The position numbers were made by a program, and so were the translations under genes. From the NCBI GenBank assembly GCA_034008185.1, contig CM067081.1, positions 108,137,265 through 108,201,264 on the forward strand: DNA of 64,000 nt, read 5' to 3'. Source of the stretch: Gorsachius magnificus (taxonomy: Eukaryota > Chordata > Aves > Pelecaniformes > Ardeidae). Below, piece after piece: positions 47,829 to 61,352 of the stretch. The notes under the pieces were generated by a model. The model saw only the letters and a program-made list of their open reading frames with translations. It searched no databases and had not been told where the DNA came from. How positions within the stretch are numbered: the first letter of the stretch is position 1; each line of letters begins with the position of its first letter.

Positions 47829-50800
47829 AACTTAATCTTCTATTGAAGAAATCTGCATGACAATACTCAGAAAAGATGCATATTGTGTCTTATTCTTCTC
47901 CCTTTAGCTTTCTTATATTTACACCGATATGGTATGTAAACTTATGTTAGACTGGCTTGCAGACACAAAAATCTACAAATATCTTCAGAATGGTTTCACA
48001 GATATTTTCTGAAATAATAAAAGATATTAACTTTAATGTGCATCATCTGATTTATTGTGTTCATTTTCATTAATATTCAGTGAACATGGAATATTAAAAT
48101 AATATTGGGATTCATATTAATATTCTCAATGAATACATCATATAATGAATATATAATTGTAATACTCTCTATTAATACCAATGGGGAATGCAACTGCAAG
48201 AGCATTGCTGAATGGCAATTTTTAAAATAAATATATATACTTGTGATTTTAACCTGAGACATAAAGATGATTTCAGTTAAACTTCTGAACAACAGTCCAT
48301 CAAATTAGAATCAAAGTTGAGTGCCTTACAGCTTGCAATTTACCAGACATTTTGAAGTAATGTACCTAATAATTTTAAAAGCTTGTCATGAGCTATATAC
48401 AGCTTGGATATGCTGAAGACCACATACACACAAAAGACTAACCACATAAATGATTTAGAGGAAATTTATGCACCCTGTGGACAGACAGCTCAAGAAGGCA
48501 AGAAGGGTCTAAACTGATTAAAAGTTTCAGGAAATAGTGCATTATGTTCAGGAAATTGTTTTCATTCTTCATTTTTATTCTTGTCACTTAACCTGAGTTG
48601 TTTCTCAGTGTTGTCTGTGTAAGAATAAGATAATTAGCATATGTGCATGTTGTACGTTTGTCTTGTAAACAGCCTTAGGAAAGACTTTCACTTATTGTGT
48701 GTATATACAATGTTTAAACAATGGTAAGCTGGGACCTTGAGATACTAGTACAGTACATTACCAGTTAGTAGTATTATCAATATTTTTTTTCAATTCACTT
48801 TTGAAAAATTTCAACCAACAAACTGAAAAATCAGAACACAGACAGACTTTAAATAAAAAGGTACTTTAATTATTTCTTTCCAAATAGTTGAGCACAGATT
48901 TTTAAAGGAAAGGAAAATTTTCAGAGTTTTCTAGAATTAAAAAAAATGCTTGATGAAACAGTGGAAGAGAAGAAAAAAAAGAGGAGTAGACAAATTTTAT
49001 GGGTTCAAATAGCTTTCAACAGAATCTGATTGTCTTTCAACTGTTGTGGTGTATAAGCAAAAGGAAATTAAATGTCTAAATGTTACTAGTTCTACTTAAT
49101 ATTTCCATGTGGACTAAATTGTCATGATTGAAGGCATAAAATCTTGGCCACCACAGACAGCCTCTTTAAGTATATTGTTTGATATGAAGTCAAACTGAAA
49201 CCCCAAGTGTTCAGCTTGAAGTATAAACCACTATACTATGGAGGTCCATGAGAGAGAGAGTGAGGAATCACCTCCTTACTCAAACATCATAGCATGAGAG
49301 ATAAATAATAGTTGAGGTAATCCTTGCATTTTTACTTCTCTGCACATTGCAGAAAGACTTTAACAAAAAGCATCAAACACTTTTGAATGATGCCAAACTG
49401 AGGATCCTTAGGTCCAATTTCTACTTGATACAAGAAGTGTGCATCCTTTGTATGGCTCTCTTCAATTTCTGTTTTCCCTTACAGATAATAAGTTTGCCTC
49501 TTAAAAGCAGAATATAAATAGCAGATGTTTTTCAGGGACTGAGTAACACAATGCTAAGTTTTTATCTGAAACATTACATATGGTTTAGGTCACAACGTTA
49601 ATGAAAGGATATTCAAAAGAGATTAAAAGATATGCAGCAGAAGACAACAAAAAATACTTAGGAGAAGCTATGATGAAAGACCAGTCAGGCATGGTCAACA
49701 TAGTTTAGATGCAGAAGACTTCAGAGGAAGCTTACTGAAATATATATAATGTGCTGTTGATGTCAACTTCAAGGCTACATGGATTTTAAGGTGTATGTAT
49801 TAAAGTGAAGAAATAGTACTTATTTTAGCTATATTCTGTTTTTAAGGAATGCAGTTTAGCTGAGTGTTAAACTTGAATACTGACATTTAGTCATAAAAGT
49901 GCTAATAAAACCAGGAATATAGGCTAATTACTTATTTGTTACTTAACCTTTTAACAGCTGACATTCTCAGGCATTCATTGCATCTACTCAGGAGCATTGG
50001 TTTTGGCATTGCTATCTGAAGTTGGAAACTCTCCTGAAAACTCTTTTCCACAACAGAGGTAATTTAAAATGTAGTTTCTCTCAGGATTTAAGAACTTGCT
50101 GTATTTCGCTATCTACTCACATATTTTCATTAATTTTCTCACCTATTTTCTGTCATTGATGAAAGAAGGCTATTACATCTAACAAAATTCTTGCCTTTTC
50201 AAGAGTTCAAAGCCACTGAAACTTTGTCATCGTATTGGAATTTGAATTTTGCCCTGCACAAATCTGAACCAGACACTATAAAGAAGGTCCCAAATCTCAG
50301 CTGATAATTCTAAAACAATTATGAAAAATATAGTCTAGAGATTCTAGTTACTTCTGAATTACCACATGAGATGAAAATGGAGTTTAACTGGTAGGTGTAA
50401 AATATCACAAACCATGGGTGGACAACTTTCTCTCATATTTCATTCATTTTGGTCTAAGAATCTGCACTCAGTTACTATGGATCAACAGATGAGTAGTGTC
50501 CTGTCTCTCTTCACAAGCATAGTTTTTGGTGGATAAAACCACAGTTTAAAAAATCTTTAAAATATCTGTTATATTGTGGAACACAATAGTTTTACAAATA
50601 TTAATAGTTTTGCCAAATTTTATTTTGAAATTAATTTCCCTTTATTAAAGGCTGTTCTCATGTCAAATGTGCATTTGCCAGCCTCTGATTTTATCAGTGC
50701 AAAGTTAATCAGAAACCCAGATTTTTCATAGTGAGAAATGTATACCTTTGCCCTAGTTAACACCTGATTATTTGTTAAAGTCTGAAGCAAATAAAAACTT

Positions 50801-53324
50801 TCAATCCCCATTCTGAAGAGTGATAACAAAAAAGATCAAACGGATAGGTAGTCAAGAATACACTTAAAGAGGTCTCTGAACATAACAGGATACACAGCTT
50901 TAACTATTTCATGTTGTATTTCTTCCATTTTATTAACACTGAGAAAAACTAGGTCACATAGTACTTGAGAATGTGCTTATTACTGTAAAGTACAATGCAA
51001 TATATCATCTTAGCTAATGTCCTCTTCCAGAGACAAAGTAAAAGAACACCAGCAGAAATTGGTTGCAAATCCTCTTTATTGATGCTGATTTTTATCTTGT
51101 TCAAGAAAAGCATTTGTTGACATTTGTTAACATGTAAAAAAAAAATAAATTAAGAACCTCCTTTTTATCTCTTATTGTGTGTAAATGGGGGTTTAGGGCA
51201 GACAGAGAAGCTGTACAACTTAGAAATATTTTAAAGTATTGCTTACTTGCTTTATTTTCTCTCTTCAATCAGCATAGAAGATGAGAAGAAGGAAAAAAAA
51301 GGGTGTTTTTCTCTGTCTAACATGCTGAGAAACACCAGAATTCTCACACTGGTGAAGACTTTTGGACCCTCAGAGGAGAAGTTGCAGAGCTGAGCATGAG
51401 CCAGGTGCTCTAGTGAGTGTTATGTGCTGTAACTCCAGCTCATTCTTCCTTTACTATGGTCAGCAAAGCAAGATCCCCTTTTCTGTTCTTTGACATCATT
51501 TTGCCATCCTTGGTAAGAAAGTCTCATTTGGTCCTACAATTAGTAAAATGTAAGTAGATCCATGGAGTATGCTTACTGGTAATAGAACTGAACCTTATTT
51601 AGACTTAAAAGGACACAATATGAAAAGAAGCTATTTAGTTTACAAGCCCTACTCAAAAAAAAATTGAGATTTAACCTAAGGATTTAATATTCCAATTTGC
51701 CCCTATGAACTGCCATTAAATATAGTATCTGATACACTTCATTGCAGTTTCCATGATTTCTGTTTCTTAGTACAGAAATTTGTGATTTTAGATATAGTAG
51801 CAGCAAAGTTTTTGTCACTTGTCTAAGAAGTAATGGAAGAGTTAAGTATAATTTATTGATTTTCTAATTTTTAAAGTGTATAAATGTTGTAATACTTAAT
51901 CCATATCTTGGTAACATTTAATACGTGTTGTTAATCTTTATCTAAGGCAGCAGCATTTCTAGTCTACTTTCTATAGGAAGAGTAAAAGAGACAAAGAAAA
52001 TCTCCTGAATTTTTGTTATTTTTATTGAATTTTTCAACTTCACTTCCTTTATTTAAACTTTCTTCTGGTATCTTCAGTTTTTCTAATCACCTTTTGTGCA
52101 CACTAGAATAATGAATGACATTTCTAAACATAAGCACAGATGTCAATACTCAAATCACAAAGACATAAACTAGTAAAAATCCTGGCTTAGAACTGAAAAA
52201 ATGAAATCTTTCAATCAAAGAATTCAAAACAGAAATAAGCCTCTTTTCCCTCAGTTGAAACAACTTGTCAATTTCAAAATGTTTTCAATACCTTGAATCT
52301 TCTCTAAATAAAACACTCAGCTCTAAATTATACAGCTGAAATTACACTTTTCAAAAGCATTCTCCTTGTAGCTGACTGAGAACTATCTGAGAATCTACAT
52401 TATGCAAATTACTATCTAATGTTTTAAAGAAAAAATTTCTAAGGTAATTGTACTAGAAAACAAATAGTCAGTCTTACTCATGTTTGTTCAAGACCTCTCC
52501 ATATTTCCCTAATTGGGACTAGGCAGATCATTCATGACGTGGGAAGAAAGGTGGCTAAGAAAGTTTCTAACAGGCTTACATAAATAAGACATCCTGCTGT
52601 AGGAAGCAGCTGTTAGCAGATAATAATGTTATTAAGAATTTGTAGTATTCTTGAGAAAGATGAAAAAAATCAGACAAGATGAATAGGAATTATCTGAACA
52701 AAAGTCCTATGACATATGGTCCATTTTTGTAGCCCTGGAAGTCTTCAATCAAAGAGAATATATTTGGGTGTACAATTTTTTCACCCCCACAGAGTTTTGT
52801 CCTTCTTTGTTTGTTTGCTTGCTTTAAAGTTAACTTATTTGTGATTTCATCATAAACAGTGGTGTTTGACGCTTCCTCTTTATTTTTTTTCTTTCAAGCA
52901 AATTATTAGTTCCTGCACAATGAGGACAGATGGGATATGATTACTGATTAGAAGCAACAATCTGATGTTTTCAGAGGACAGTAGGACCTGTGGAGAGGAA
53001 ATGTGAGCAATCATCAAAATAAGAAAAGATTTTATTAATCACCTTTCACAGACTTAGAAATACTCCTAGACTTCTAAGGCTACTGATTGAAAACAGATTT
53101 AGATGCTTTCTAGAGTTTCAGAATGAGCAATCTTTGTTCAGAGGAGCTGGAACCAAAGGAACTTGTCTTCACCTACAGGGTCTTACTCTGTTCCTGATCA
53201 GTAAGCAGCTGATCCACTGCTTAGTGCTTTTCCTGGCTTCCCAACCACTGTTTAGTTGTGGGAGGTTTATACATCTGGACTATCACAAATTTTGAAGATG
53301 TACAAGCAAGCGATCTAGAAAGAA

Positions 53325-53339
53325 TTTTTTTTTTTTTTT
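53325..53339. repeat. T15 homopolymer
   Basis: Uninterrupted T run followed by AATTAAG. Simple sequence only. Confidence 0.85.
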
Positions 53340-55168
53340 AATTAAGACCATATTACTATCTTCAAATTCAATATTTCTCTTAAATTTTTTCACAGATAAA
53401 ATGTTATATTTTATATAGTTTCTATGGACACTGAAAATCCCAAAGATTTTCTAGGAGAATACAGTTTGCCAGACTACTTACTGTCTTCCTTCATTCATTC
53501 TGCAAACATTTATATAAGCAATTTTTTTTTTTTGCGAGAACGTTTGCAGAATAAACAGTTGCGACTAAATATTTGCACAAATATTCACTTGAGTATTTAT
53601 GTTGATGACCCTTGTGGGTTTCAGTCTGTCACTTCATCTGGGAAATACAAGAGTTTGAAGCTTAACCCCTACCTGTTTTCTGTATTTCATGAAGTTGGAA
53701 AATGTCCAGAAATCCCTAATATATCTAACTCAATTTAACTTCAGTGTCAAAACAGATATTTTACAGAAATTTATTAATAAAAATCTGATTTTTTTTCAAG
53801 AAAACCTTACCTCAAAAAAAAAAAAAAGATAGAGATTTAAAGGATGCCTTAAAACATTATTTATATGATTAAACCTCCCTAGCATTAAACAGAAACAGAA
53901 TTTATTAAATATTGTTTGTATTTGCTTGAGTTACTTCACCCATCAGCTTGGAGACTGAGTATGAAAATATGAATAAAATCTTCCTTACTGCCCTTCACTT
54001 CCACACATCTCTCAGCTCCTCTCTTAAATGCATATGTTTATCCACACAAATGGATATACACACAAACACACAAGCAGTCTCACATTGCTTTCATTTCTTG
54101 TTAAGTTTTTGCAGAGAAAGTTTCACTGAGACAAGAAGAAACGCAACTGCCAGTATTAGACTATGAAGCCCACAAGAGCTATAGGTGTCTATCTGTTTGT
54201 TTTATTACAAATTTTCAAAGATTATTCCAGGTAACTTTCGACATATACAATGAAAATTAAAAAAAAGACCTGTTATTTGGGAGAGGGGTGTGTGTTCTGG
54301 AATATTACTACTGTAATTACCAACTAAAAGTGGAAAAATGTATATAATACAGCCTCAAAGATGAGCCAGCATCTATAGTAATGTAAAACCACAGAAGACA
54401 GTCAAGAATTTGGAGAATTCAAGATATAAAAGTCTTTATAATTCAGATGGGGCAAACATTACTTATTTTGGAAAATTATTTTTAAAAATATACAATTTTA
54501 TCTATTCTTTGTCTGTATTTGTGTCTGTCATATTTTGACTTATTTTTAGTGAAATAACATAGAAATAATGTGACTTAGAACAGGCACATAGGCAGAATAA
54601 GTCTTGCTCTAAATAACATCCTAATATCTGCAAACAAAAGTACACATGTATGTGTCTTTAAACACTTGAATATTTTCTGAGATTTCAAAATATTTGTTTA
54701 CTGAGTGAAGAGATGAACTTACATCAGTGTCAGTGAAGGTCAGGGCCTCAGTTTTACCAGTAACTTGTTGAATAACAAAGTTCCATAAAATAATTTGGTT
54801 TTCATCCTGAGTTGTTGAGCTTTTTTTGTAGGAAGTAGTGGAAGTCAGTTAGGGCAACTTCCTAGGAAAAGGTAGGTTATGACTGAGTCTGGATAAGTAG
54901 CAAAAGGAATACTCAGCTAATTCCTCTAATACCAGGAAATATACTTAAAAAATAGTACCTGTAATATAAAATTACAAAAAATTAGGATGGAAAATTTTTT
55001 TCTGTGAATACTGTAGCCTAGTGAAAGAAATTGCTTCTGAATAACAAGCATACCAAGAATGGTTTAAGATATAATTTTTTACTAGCATGTTGACAAATAT
55101 CTAGTAAGAACTTTCCTGAAGACTGCAGTGTTATTTTCGGATTTTGGGGGTTGATTGTTTGTTGTTGG

Positions 55169-55201
55169 TTTTTTTTTTTTTTTGGGGGGGGGGATTTTTT
55201 T
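55169..55201. repeat. T15-G10-T7 homopolymer block
   Basis: Fifteen T are followed directly by ten G, one A and seven T. It lies about 40 bases left of the reverse CR1 at 55244. The minus-strand frames through it (lysine- and proline-rich) are artefacts. Confidence 0.88.
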
Positions 55202-55243
55202 GATTGAATCTTGCTCTTAAGGGCATAAACATTTAGAAAAAAG

Positions 55244-55816
55244 ATCATAGAATCATAAAATTATAGAATTGTTTGGGTTGGAAGGAACATTTAAATGCCA
55301 TCTAGTCAAAACCCCCTGCAGTGAGTAGGGACATCTTCAACAAGATCAGGTTGCCCAGAGCCCCGTCCAACCTGACCTTGAATGTTTCCAGGGATGGGGC
55401 ATCTACCATCTCTCTGGTCAAACTGTTCCAGTGTCTCACCACAATCATTGTGAAAAATTTCTTCCTTATATGTGGTCTGAATCTACTTCTGTTAGTTTAA
55501 AACCATTACTCCTTGTCCTATTGCAACAGACCCTGCTAAAAAGTCTGTCTCCATCTTTCTTATAAGCCCCCTTTAATGAACTGAAAGGCCACAATAAGGT
55601 CTCCCGAGAGCCTTCTCTTCTCCAAGCTAAACAGCCCCACTCTCTCAGCCTGTCCTCATAGGGGAGGTGTTCCATCCCTCTGACTGTTTTTGTGGCCCTC
55701 CTCTGGACCTGCTCCAACAGGTCCATGTCTTTCCTGTGCTGACGACTCCAGAGCTAGATGCAGTACTCAGGTGGGGTCTCACCAGAGCGAAGTAGAGGGG
55801 CAGAATCACCTGCCTT
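55244..55816 (-). mobile_element. CR1 LINE, 5'-truncated, minus strand
   Basis: The left edge ATCATAGAATCATAAAATTATAG is the reversed 3' end with three decayed octamers. The UTR has the CCCCCTGCAGTGAGTAGGGACA block, which places it in the same subfamily as the copy at 46611. RT tail coding follows, and CR1 sequence stops at CACCTGCCTT (55816). It is more diverged than the 46611 copy. No duplication was seen at its ends. Confidence 0.93.
55466..55726 (-). pseudogene. CR1 reverse-transcriptase tail, frameshifted
   Basis: An 86-codon frame begins DLLEQVQRRATKTVRGMEHL and PYEDRLREWG. It then loses the [12 protein letters not shown] block to a frameshift and regains the LKGAYKKDGDRLFSRV block. 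The compensating shifts show it is not under selection. Only the C-terminal part of the RT region is present. Confidence 0.85.
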
Positions 55817-58204
55817 AAAACAGAGTTTCTGTTTACCTAATATGTGTATTGAACACCCCAATGTAGTGACGAAAAATGGAAAAGATTACTAATTAAATGT
55901 TTCTCTGTGAATTACTCATGCAGTCTTGTGTGTACATAACCTGACTAACCAAGTCTCTAATTTGACACAGTAATTTTGCTACATTACATTTGAGCATTTG
56001 TATAACTAATTGCATATTAAATGACTGCTTCTCAAGAAACTAGTTTACTCAGTGTGCAGTAAAAACAAAATGGGGAAAAAAAAGAAAAAGGAAAGCCTAC
56101 CTCAGTATATATTTGTGAAAACTTATTATAAGAGTTTGATGCACCTGAAAAGCCACCTTATTTTTCTTCTTAGAAATATACTTTTAAAAAATGACATGAC
56201 CTATAACAGGACCTTTTCTTACCTGTTAAAACACTGATTTCTTAACATTACTTAATAGGTTACTTTTTGAATAAGTTTGCAATCTGTTAAAGAAAATCTT
56301 AAGAAAACATTTTTTTCTTGAGTTAACACAAAAGTTCTAAACACACCTTTTTAAGAGTAGGACTATATTTTATTGCATTTGGCCAAAATTTACTTCTGCT
56401 GTGTCTCCTTTGGGCATCTTATTGCGCCTATTGTTAAAGTAAGCAAAAGCATTCTTTATTGTTTAGGACAAAGGTCCTTTTGAGGATTGATAAAATGGAG
56501 GGTGGATTCGAAACAGCAATGGATTAAAAAGATCTAAGGTAATAGAGATCAATAAAAAGCTATTTATTTTTTCTAAAGAATTCTTACTCTTAAGCTAAAT
56601 TTTTATAATTCTTAGGATTTCATTGATTCATTTCATTATATAACTGTCATTAAATAGAAATAATTAGTCTGAAATTTTTGGCAGTACATTTAGAACTCAG
56701 CATTGGTGGATGTTATGACTTAGAGAGTTAGGCATCTGTTTAATCTCAGTCCTACAAACCAGTACAGAAGAGAAAACATACAGTGAAAATTTCCCTCAGA
56801 GCAACACAGTACTGATGTAACTAAAGGAAAAAGAGAGCTGGGGGCAGAGGCAGGGAGGTAAACTCATCTGAAATGCTGAACTTCATGCAGCTATGGATAC
56901 ATAATTATCAATAACTGAGCAAGTTATCTAGAGGTACCTTGGGATGTCTGCTCTGGCTGAAACCATGGGTTTCACTGCTGTGCAACTGCATGCCGTAGAG
57001 TATATTGAATAGTGCTGCTTAATATCCCTGGGTTTATAGTGGGACAGGCAGTAAAGAGAAGCATTTATGCAGAACTAAGAAGCTAAATGAGCCTACTGAA
57101 AAACAGGGTACATTAACTTGCTTTTGGAGTGGATTAATGTGGCCTCAGTTTCTGATCATGCTGGAGCATAGGCACAGCAAGTGTGCAAATGCACACAGAA
57201 GTTTTACTAAACCTAGGGCACAAGCTAGCTCACCCATGGTCAGGTACAAAATGCCCCCGGGCACTGCACTAGTGTTTAGGCATAGCATAACTCACAGTAA
57301 CTATGTCCCATGTCAGTGCCCACTGACAGAGTCAGTGTCCTTCAAATTCTGTCTGACAGTTTGGTATTTGAACTGCCCTTTCTCTGTTTTAGTCAGTATT
57401 TGTTTAGGAAATGAAATATTTTTTAGCAATGGAGATGGGTAAAAAAGAATATTGTTCTTACTTTTGGTAGCCTGAGCCCAAATTTTCTTTAAACAAGCAA
57501 ACAAACAAACTTTTTGTGGCAAAATTTTCATTCCCCAAAAGATTTTTACTGTTTTCTCAAACATGATGCCATTTGAACTAGTGCCTCTTTCTTTTTATTC
57601 TGTTCCATTTTGCAATCTCTTTAAACATAGATACTTTGATAAAGAGCTTGTGTGACAGAGATGACCTGCTGCTAAAAGCATGTACCATGAAAAGACTAAG
57701 GCAGTTCTTTTTCTCTGTTCATATAACATTAGCACAGGGATTTTAGATTAGAAAGCCAAAAAGAGGGGATATCTAACCCCCCTAAATCCCACACTTTCCT
57801 GAACCAGAAGAATTTTATACATTTTTCCTACGTTAGGTCATTTCCAAATAAAGTGCAAAAAACAACACGTAATCAAGAGAGACAGAGGGAAATGTTGGAA
57901 TGCTGCAGAGGAAGACATATTCAGCAGAAATTTTCAGGCTCAAGAGAATGATAAAGGCTTACAGAAATGAGATATATAATCTAAGAATAGCTGAATTGAT
58001 CCTGCTTAAGGAGCTCAAATTGTACAAGAATTAACTGTGGCTGCTGTGACTTCAGAAGCTCCAGAGGAAGGACAACATCTGTTGCTATCACAGAAGCAGT
58101 AGCTCGATGTGGGAAAGAAGCACTCCCTTTTCCAGACACTGCCAGAGAATGCTGGCAGGTCATGAGGGCTGAGGTAGGGAACAACAGACACCTTCCTCCC
58201 AAGG

Positions 58205-58630
58205 GCTCAGCTGTCTGTGTCCCCAGGTTGGGTTTGGTGCATTATGGCCCTTGGCTCAGTGTTACTGGGAAACTGGTTTTAAGGCATGAGAAAGTATGTG
58301 AGCTAAACCCATAGAAAATAAGAAAAGTAAAAACCCAATTCATTGCTGAAATGTTACGAGCAGCTCAGACTTTCAAAAGGGAAAATACTGACATGAAAAG
58401 TTATAAAACGCTTGGGGTGGCATTTGAAAAACAATGAATCAGAAGATTCAGCAATATCAAGGATCTCCAAGTAGCAACAGAAGCTGACAATTTATTGATG
58501 GCTGACTGGTCAACAAACATGCATCAAGTCTTCCATCAGGGCCAGTGTGCTGATTAATGCTTAGCCTAGTAGCTTTTTAGTCTAAGTTATCTACTGTGTA
58601 TGTATTAGCCAATAAATAATTATACTGCCC
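58205..58630 (+). repeat. Unclassified interspersed repeat, copy 2
   Basis: Colinear with 30420-30850 on the same strand; anchors and spacing are given there. This copy has TATAAAACG at 58402, CCTAGTAGCTTTTTAG at 58565 and ATTAGCCAATAAATAATT at 58604, which includes an AATAAA. The identity outside the anchors is low, so the family is old. It may extend a little further left. Confidence 0.5.
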
Positions 58631-58980
58631 TCTCACACTGTATGTGTACTTTCAAATTTCCTGACCTAAGTGACCCAGAGAAAGACTGGGAAGGAGGGTT
58701 ACTGAACACGGGGGTAGAGAGGGACTTGAGGTAGTGCTGGCTGTAGGCAGGAGAAAATTGTGTTGATTCCCCTAATGCAACTGAAACTGAAGCAGCAGCT
58801 TTAAAAGGGAAATTAGCATTTGGCCTAAGCCATGCTTTCATGCTCTAGCTTATTTTCTTTAATGTAAAACTGTGATATAAAAGACATTCATTACTGGAAA
58901 TTCATAACTACAAAAATCTCAGGACTGCTAATAATGTTCTTTCCCTTCCAAAAAAACTTTATAAAAATAAATGTAATGAG

Positions 58981-59110
58981 GGTGTCAAGAAGAAAGAGGA
59001 AGAATAATTAAGAAAGGGAAAAGAAGAAAGGGATCAAAGAGAAAAGAGATAAGGAGCAGTAGCAGAAAAAGGGAGATGGAAATAGAAATAGGCAATAGAA
59101 GAAAAAGATG
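58981..59110. repeat. Purine-rich low-complexity tract
   Basis: About 130 bases are dominated by GAA, GGA and AAAG motifs, with few pyrimidines. No phase or unit length is fixed. It could form a triplex-type structure but no function is implied. Confidence 0.75.
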
Positions 59111-60424
59111 TATTACAAGAAAAAATAGTAACGTTGAAAACAAATGGTATATTTTTGGTTGTTGGCTGCTATACGGCTATATCATTCTTTCGTTCACTGT
59201 AGGTTACTAAAATCATATTTTCTGAATATTTTGCAGTACAGAAGATTATTAATACATAAAAAAACCTCATAGAAGCTATCTGCAATTAACCGAGCCTTAT
59301 GAATTCTGTCAAATGACTCTTGATAGTAATCATACAAATAAGGGAGTGCTCTAAAAAGATTCATCCCCAGGAATTCCATGAAAATGTATTTCAGACAGAT
59401 ATGAAAGCATATCCTGTTCTGCTTGTGGTATGCTTTTCTGAAACTACCTTCAGAACAACCTTATTCTTGTATTATTTATCATTCTATTGTCTCTGAGCTA
59501 TAATTCAAAAAGAAAAATCCTTTGATTAATATATATGCAATATATTTCCAAATCAGTGCTGAAAATTTCAGCAACTAGGTGTCCATTATTGTTATCAGAC
59601 ACAAAAATATGAAGGTAGAGAATACTGATCAGGTCATTCTGTCCAAATAGCTGCCAATAAAGGACATAGCCTGCCTATTTTTACTGCTGTTGTTATTATA
59701 AACTAACAAAGATTGCAAGAATTGCTGTACTTTCTCACTATACAGCTGTAATGACTGAAATGAAAAAGTCTTACTCTCCCTCTGTAAACTAGTCCTGTCC
59801 TGCCTGAAGCATGAGTTAGTTCACAGTTTGCTCCAGGGTCAGTCTGCAATCAGGCATTTCTTTCAGTCTTCTCAGTGATTACATCCATCCATTAAATTAC
59901 AAAAATTCCATAAAAATGAAGATAAGTATTCGTAAGTATATTACTGATGAGTTGAGCTCTAACTTTCTAATAGATATCATTACATTAGATTATGATATAT
60001 TGTCTCACGTTTCTCATTAAGATTTCATTGCAAGTTTCTAATTATAATGGTGCTCCTTAGTGCTACTGAAGGAAAGCATGTACTATAGCTAAAAAGCTAA
60101 GTTTCTATGGGGGAGAAATTTGCAAAGGCACAGATATGCCTAACTTGTATTGAAATTCAGTAAGAGTTAGCCACCTAACTGCTATTTATCCCTTAGGAGT
60201 ATAACTGAAGCATAAATATTCTTTGTGGTTGCACAGCTGGGGGGAGGGGAGAAAAGACTTACTTTCCATTTAAAAAATATCTACAGAAAAAACCCACCAA
60301 TTTCCCTGACAATTATATGTCAGTAGGCAATGATATATAATAACCCATTTTCTAATTACAAAGCACAAAATTTTTGTCCTTCTTTCCAGTTTTCAATTCA
60401 TACATGCATGTAAATTGTATGTGT

Positions 60425-60475
60425 TTGGGTATATATATCTATCTATGTAGAGATAATTGTATATACATATATATC
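60425..60475. repeat. AT-rich TATA/TATC repeat
   Basis: Mixed TATATATATC, TATCTATC and TATATACATATATA units. Simple sequence. Confidence 0.8.
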
Positions 60476-60784
60476 TAAATACACAGACACATATAACTAT
60501 TAAATAGGTCTATTATGAAATGTGCATGACTCAAAACCTAATATGATATCTGAAGCCCTGTTTTTCTATACAACAATCCAGAAAAGAAAGGCTTATGTCT
60601 CTTCAACTGTGTTGCTCTTCACTCACATTACTCTTAAACTGGGGAGGGTGAAAAATCTTTTCTGGAGGGATGAGGGATATGAAAAGAAGATATTACTACG
60701 TGGCTGATAGGAAGGTTCTCCTGAGGACTGTACTTTCCCACTAATTAAAAAAGAGCAAGAAAAAAAAAAAGAATAGAAGATGAT

Positions 60785-61347
60785 TGTCCTGGCTTTGGCT
60801 GGGGTAGAGTTAATTTTCTTCCTAGTAGCTGGTGTGGTGCTTTGTTTTGGATTTAGTATGAGAAGAATAACGCACTAATGGTTTAGTTGTTGCTGAGCAG
60901 TGCTTACACCAGTCAAGGACGTTTTCAGCTTGCCATGCTCTACCAGGTGCCCAAGAAGCCAGGAAGGGGCACAGCCAGGAGATCTGACCCCAACTGGCTG
61001 CAGGGCTATTCCAGAACATATGATGTCATGCTCAGTATATAAAGTGCTTGAAGAAGAAGGAAGTTCAAAGTGATGGCATTTGTCTTCCCAAGTCACCATT
61101 ACGCGTGATGGAGCCCTGCTTTCCTGGAGATGGCTGTGCACCTGCCAGCCCATGGGAAGTGGTGAATGAATTCCGTGGTATGCTTTGCTTGTAAGAGTGG
61201 CTTTTGCTCTCCCTATTGAACTGTCTTTATCTCAACCCATGAGTTTTCTCACTTTTACTCTTCTGATTCTCTCCCCCATCCCACTGTGAGGGGAGTGAGC
61301 GAGCGGCTGCGTGGTGCTGGGTTGCCAGCTGGGTTTAAACCACGACA
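60785..61347 (+). mobile_element. Solo LTR, ERVL-like, type A, with TSD
   Basis: A complete 563-bp LTR from TGTCCTGGCTTTGGCTGGGG to a CACGACA end. It is flanked by a perfect 5-bp direct repeat ATGAT (60780-60784 and 61348-61352), the duplication size of ERVL-type elements. U3 carries a CRE/ATF-like TGATGTCAT at 61021 followed by a TATA box. The GATGGCATTTGTCTTCCCAA and TGATGGAGCCCTGCTTTCC blocks define type A. No internal region remains, so LTR-LTR recombination removed the provirus. Confidence 0.94.
61036..61044 (+). promoter_or_regulatory. TATA box of the type-A LTR
   Basis: TATATAAAG lies 252 bases into the LTR, just downstream of a TGATGTCAT element. This is where the U3 promoter of a retroviral LTR is expected. 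Type-B LTRs in this window lack it. Whether it is still active cannot be told. Confidence 0.6.
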
Positions 61348-61352
61348 ATGAT

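Larger units (their letters stand above)
47829..55243. other. Gene-free AT-rich unique DNA
   Basis: No gene, RNA or transposon recognised in 7.4 kb. Open frames reach 104 codons (53424-53738) and carry no known domain; that frame is inflated by a T12 run at 53522-53533. Other T runs lie at 53325-53339 and 55169-55183. The composition is uniformly AT-rich. Confidence 0.55.
55817..60784. other. Gene-free unique DNA with one repeat copy
   Basis: No gene supported; frames are at most about 100 codons without known domains. Contains the second copy of the unclassified repeat (58205-58630), a purine-rich tract (58981-59110) and an AT-repeat (60425-60475). A somewhat GC-richer half-kilobase lies at 58000-58260 just before the repeat and may belong to it. 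Confidence 0.55.

Noticed and set aside
54700..54780. GGGCCTCAGTTTTACCAGT, resembling the MIR core
   Set aside because: A single short block with no neighbouring blocks in order; not enough to call.
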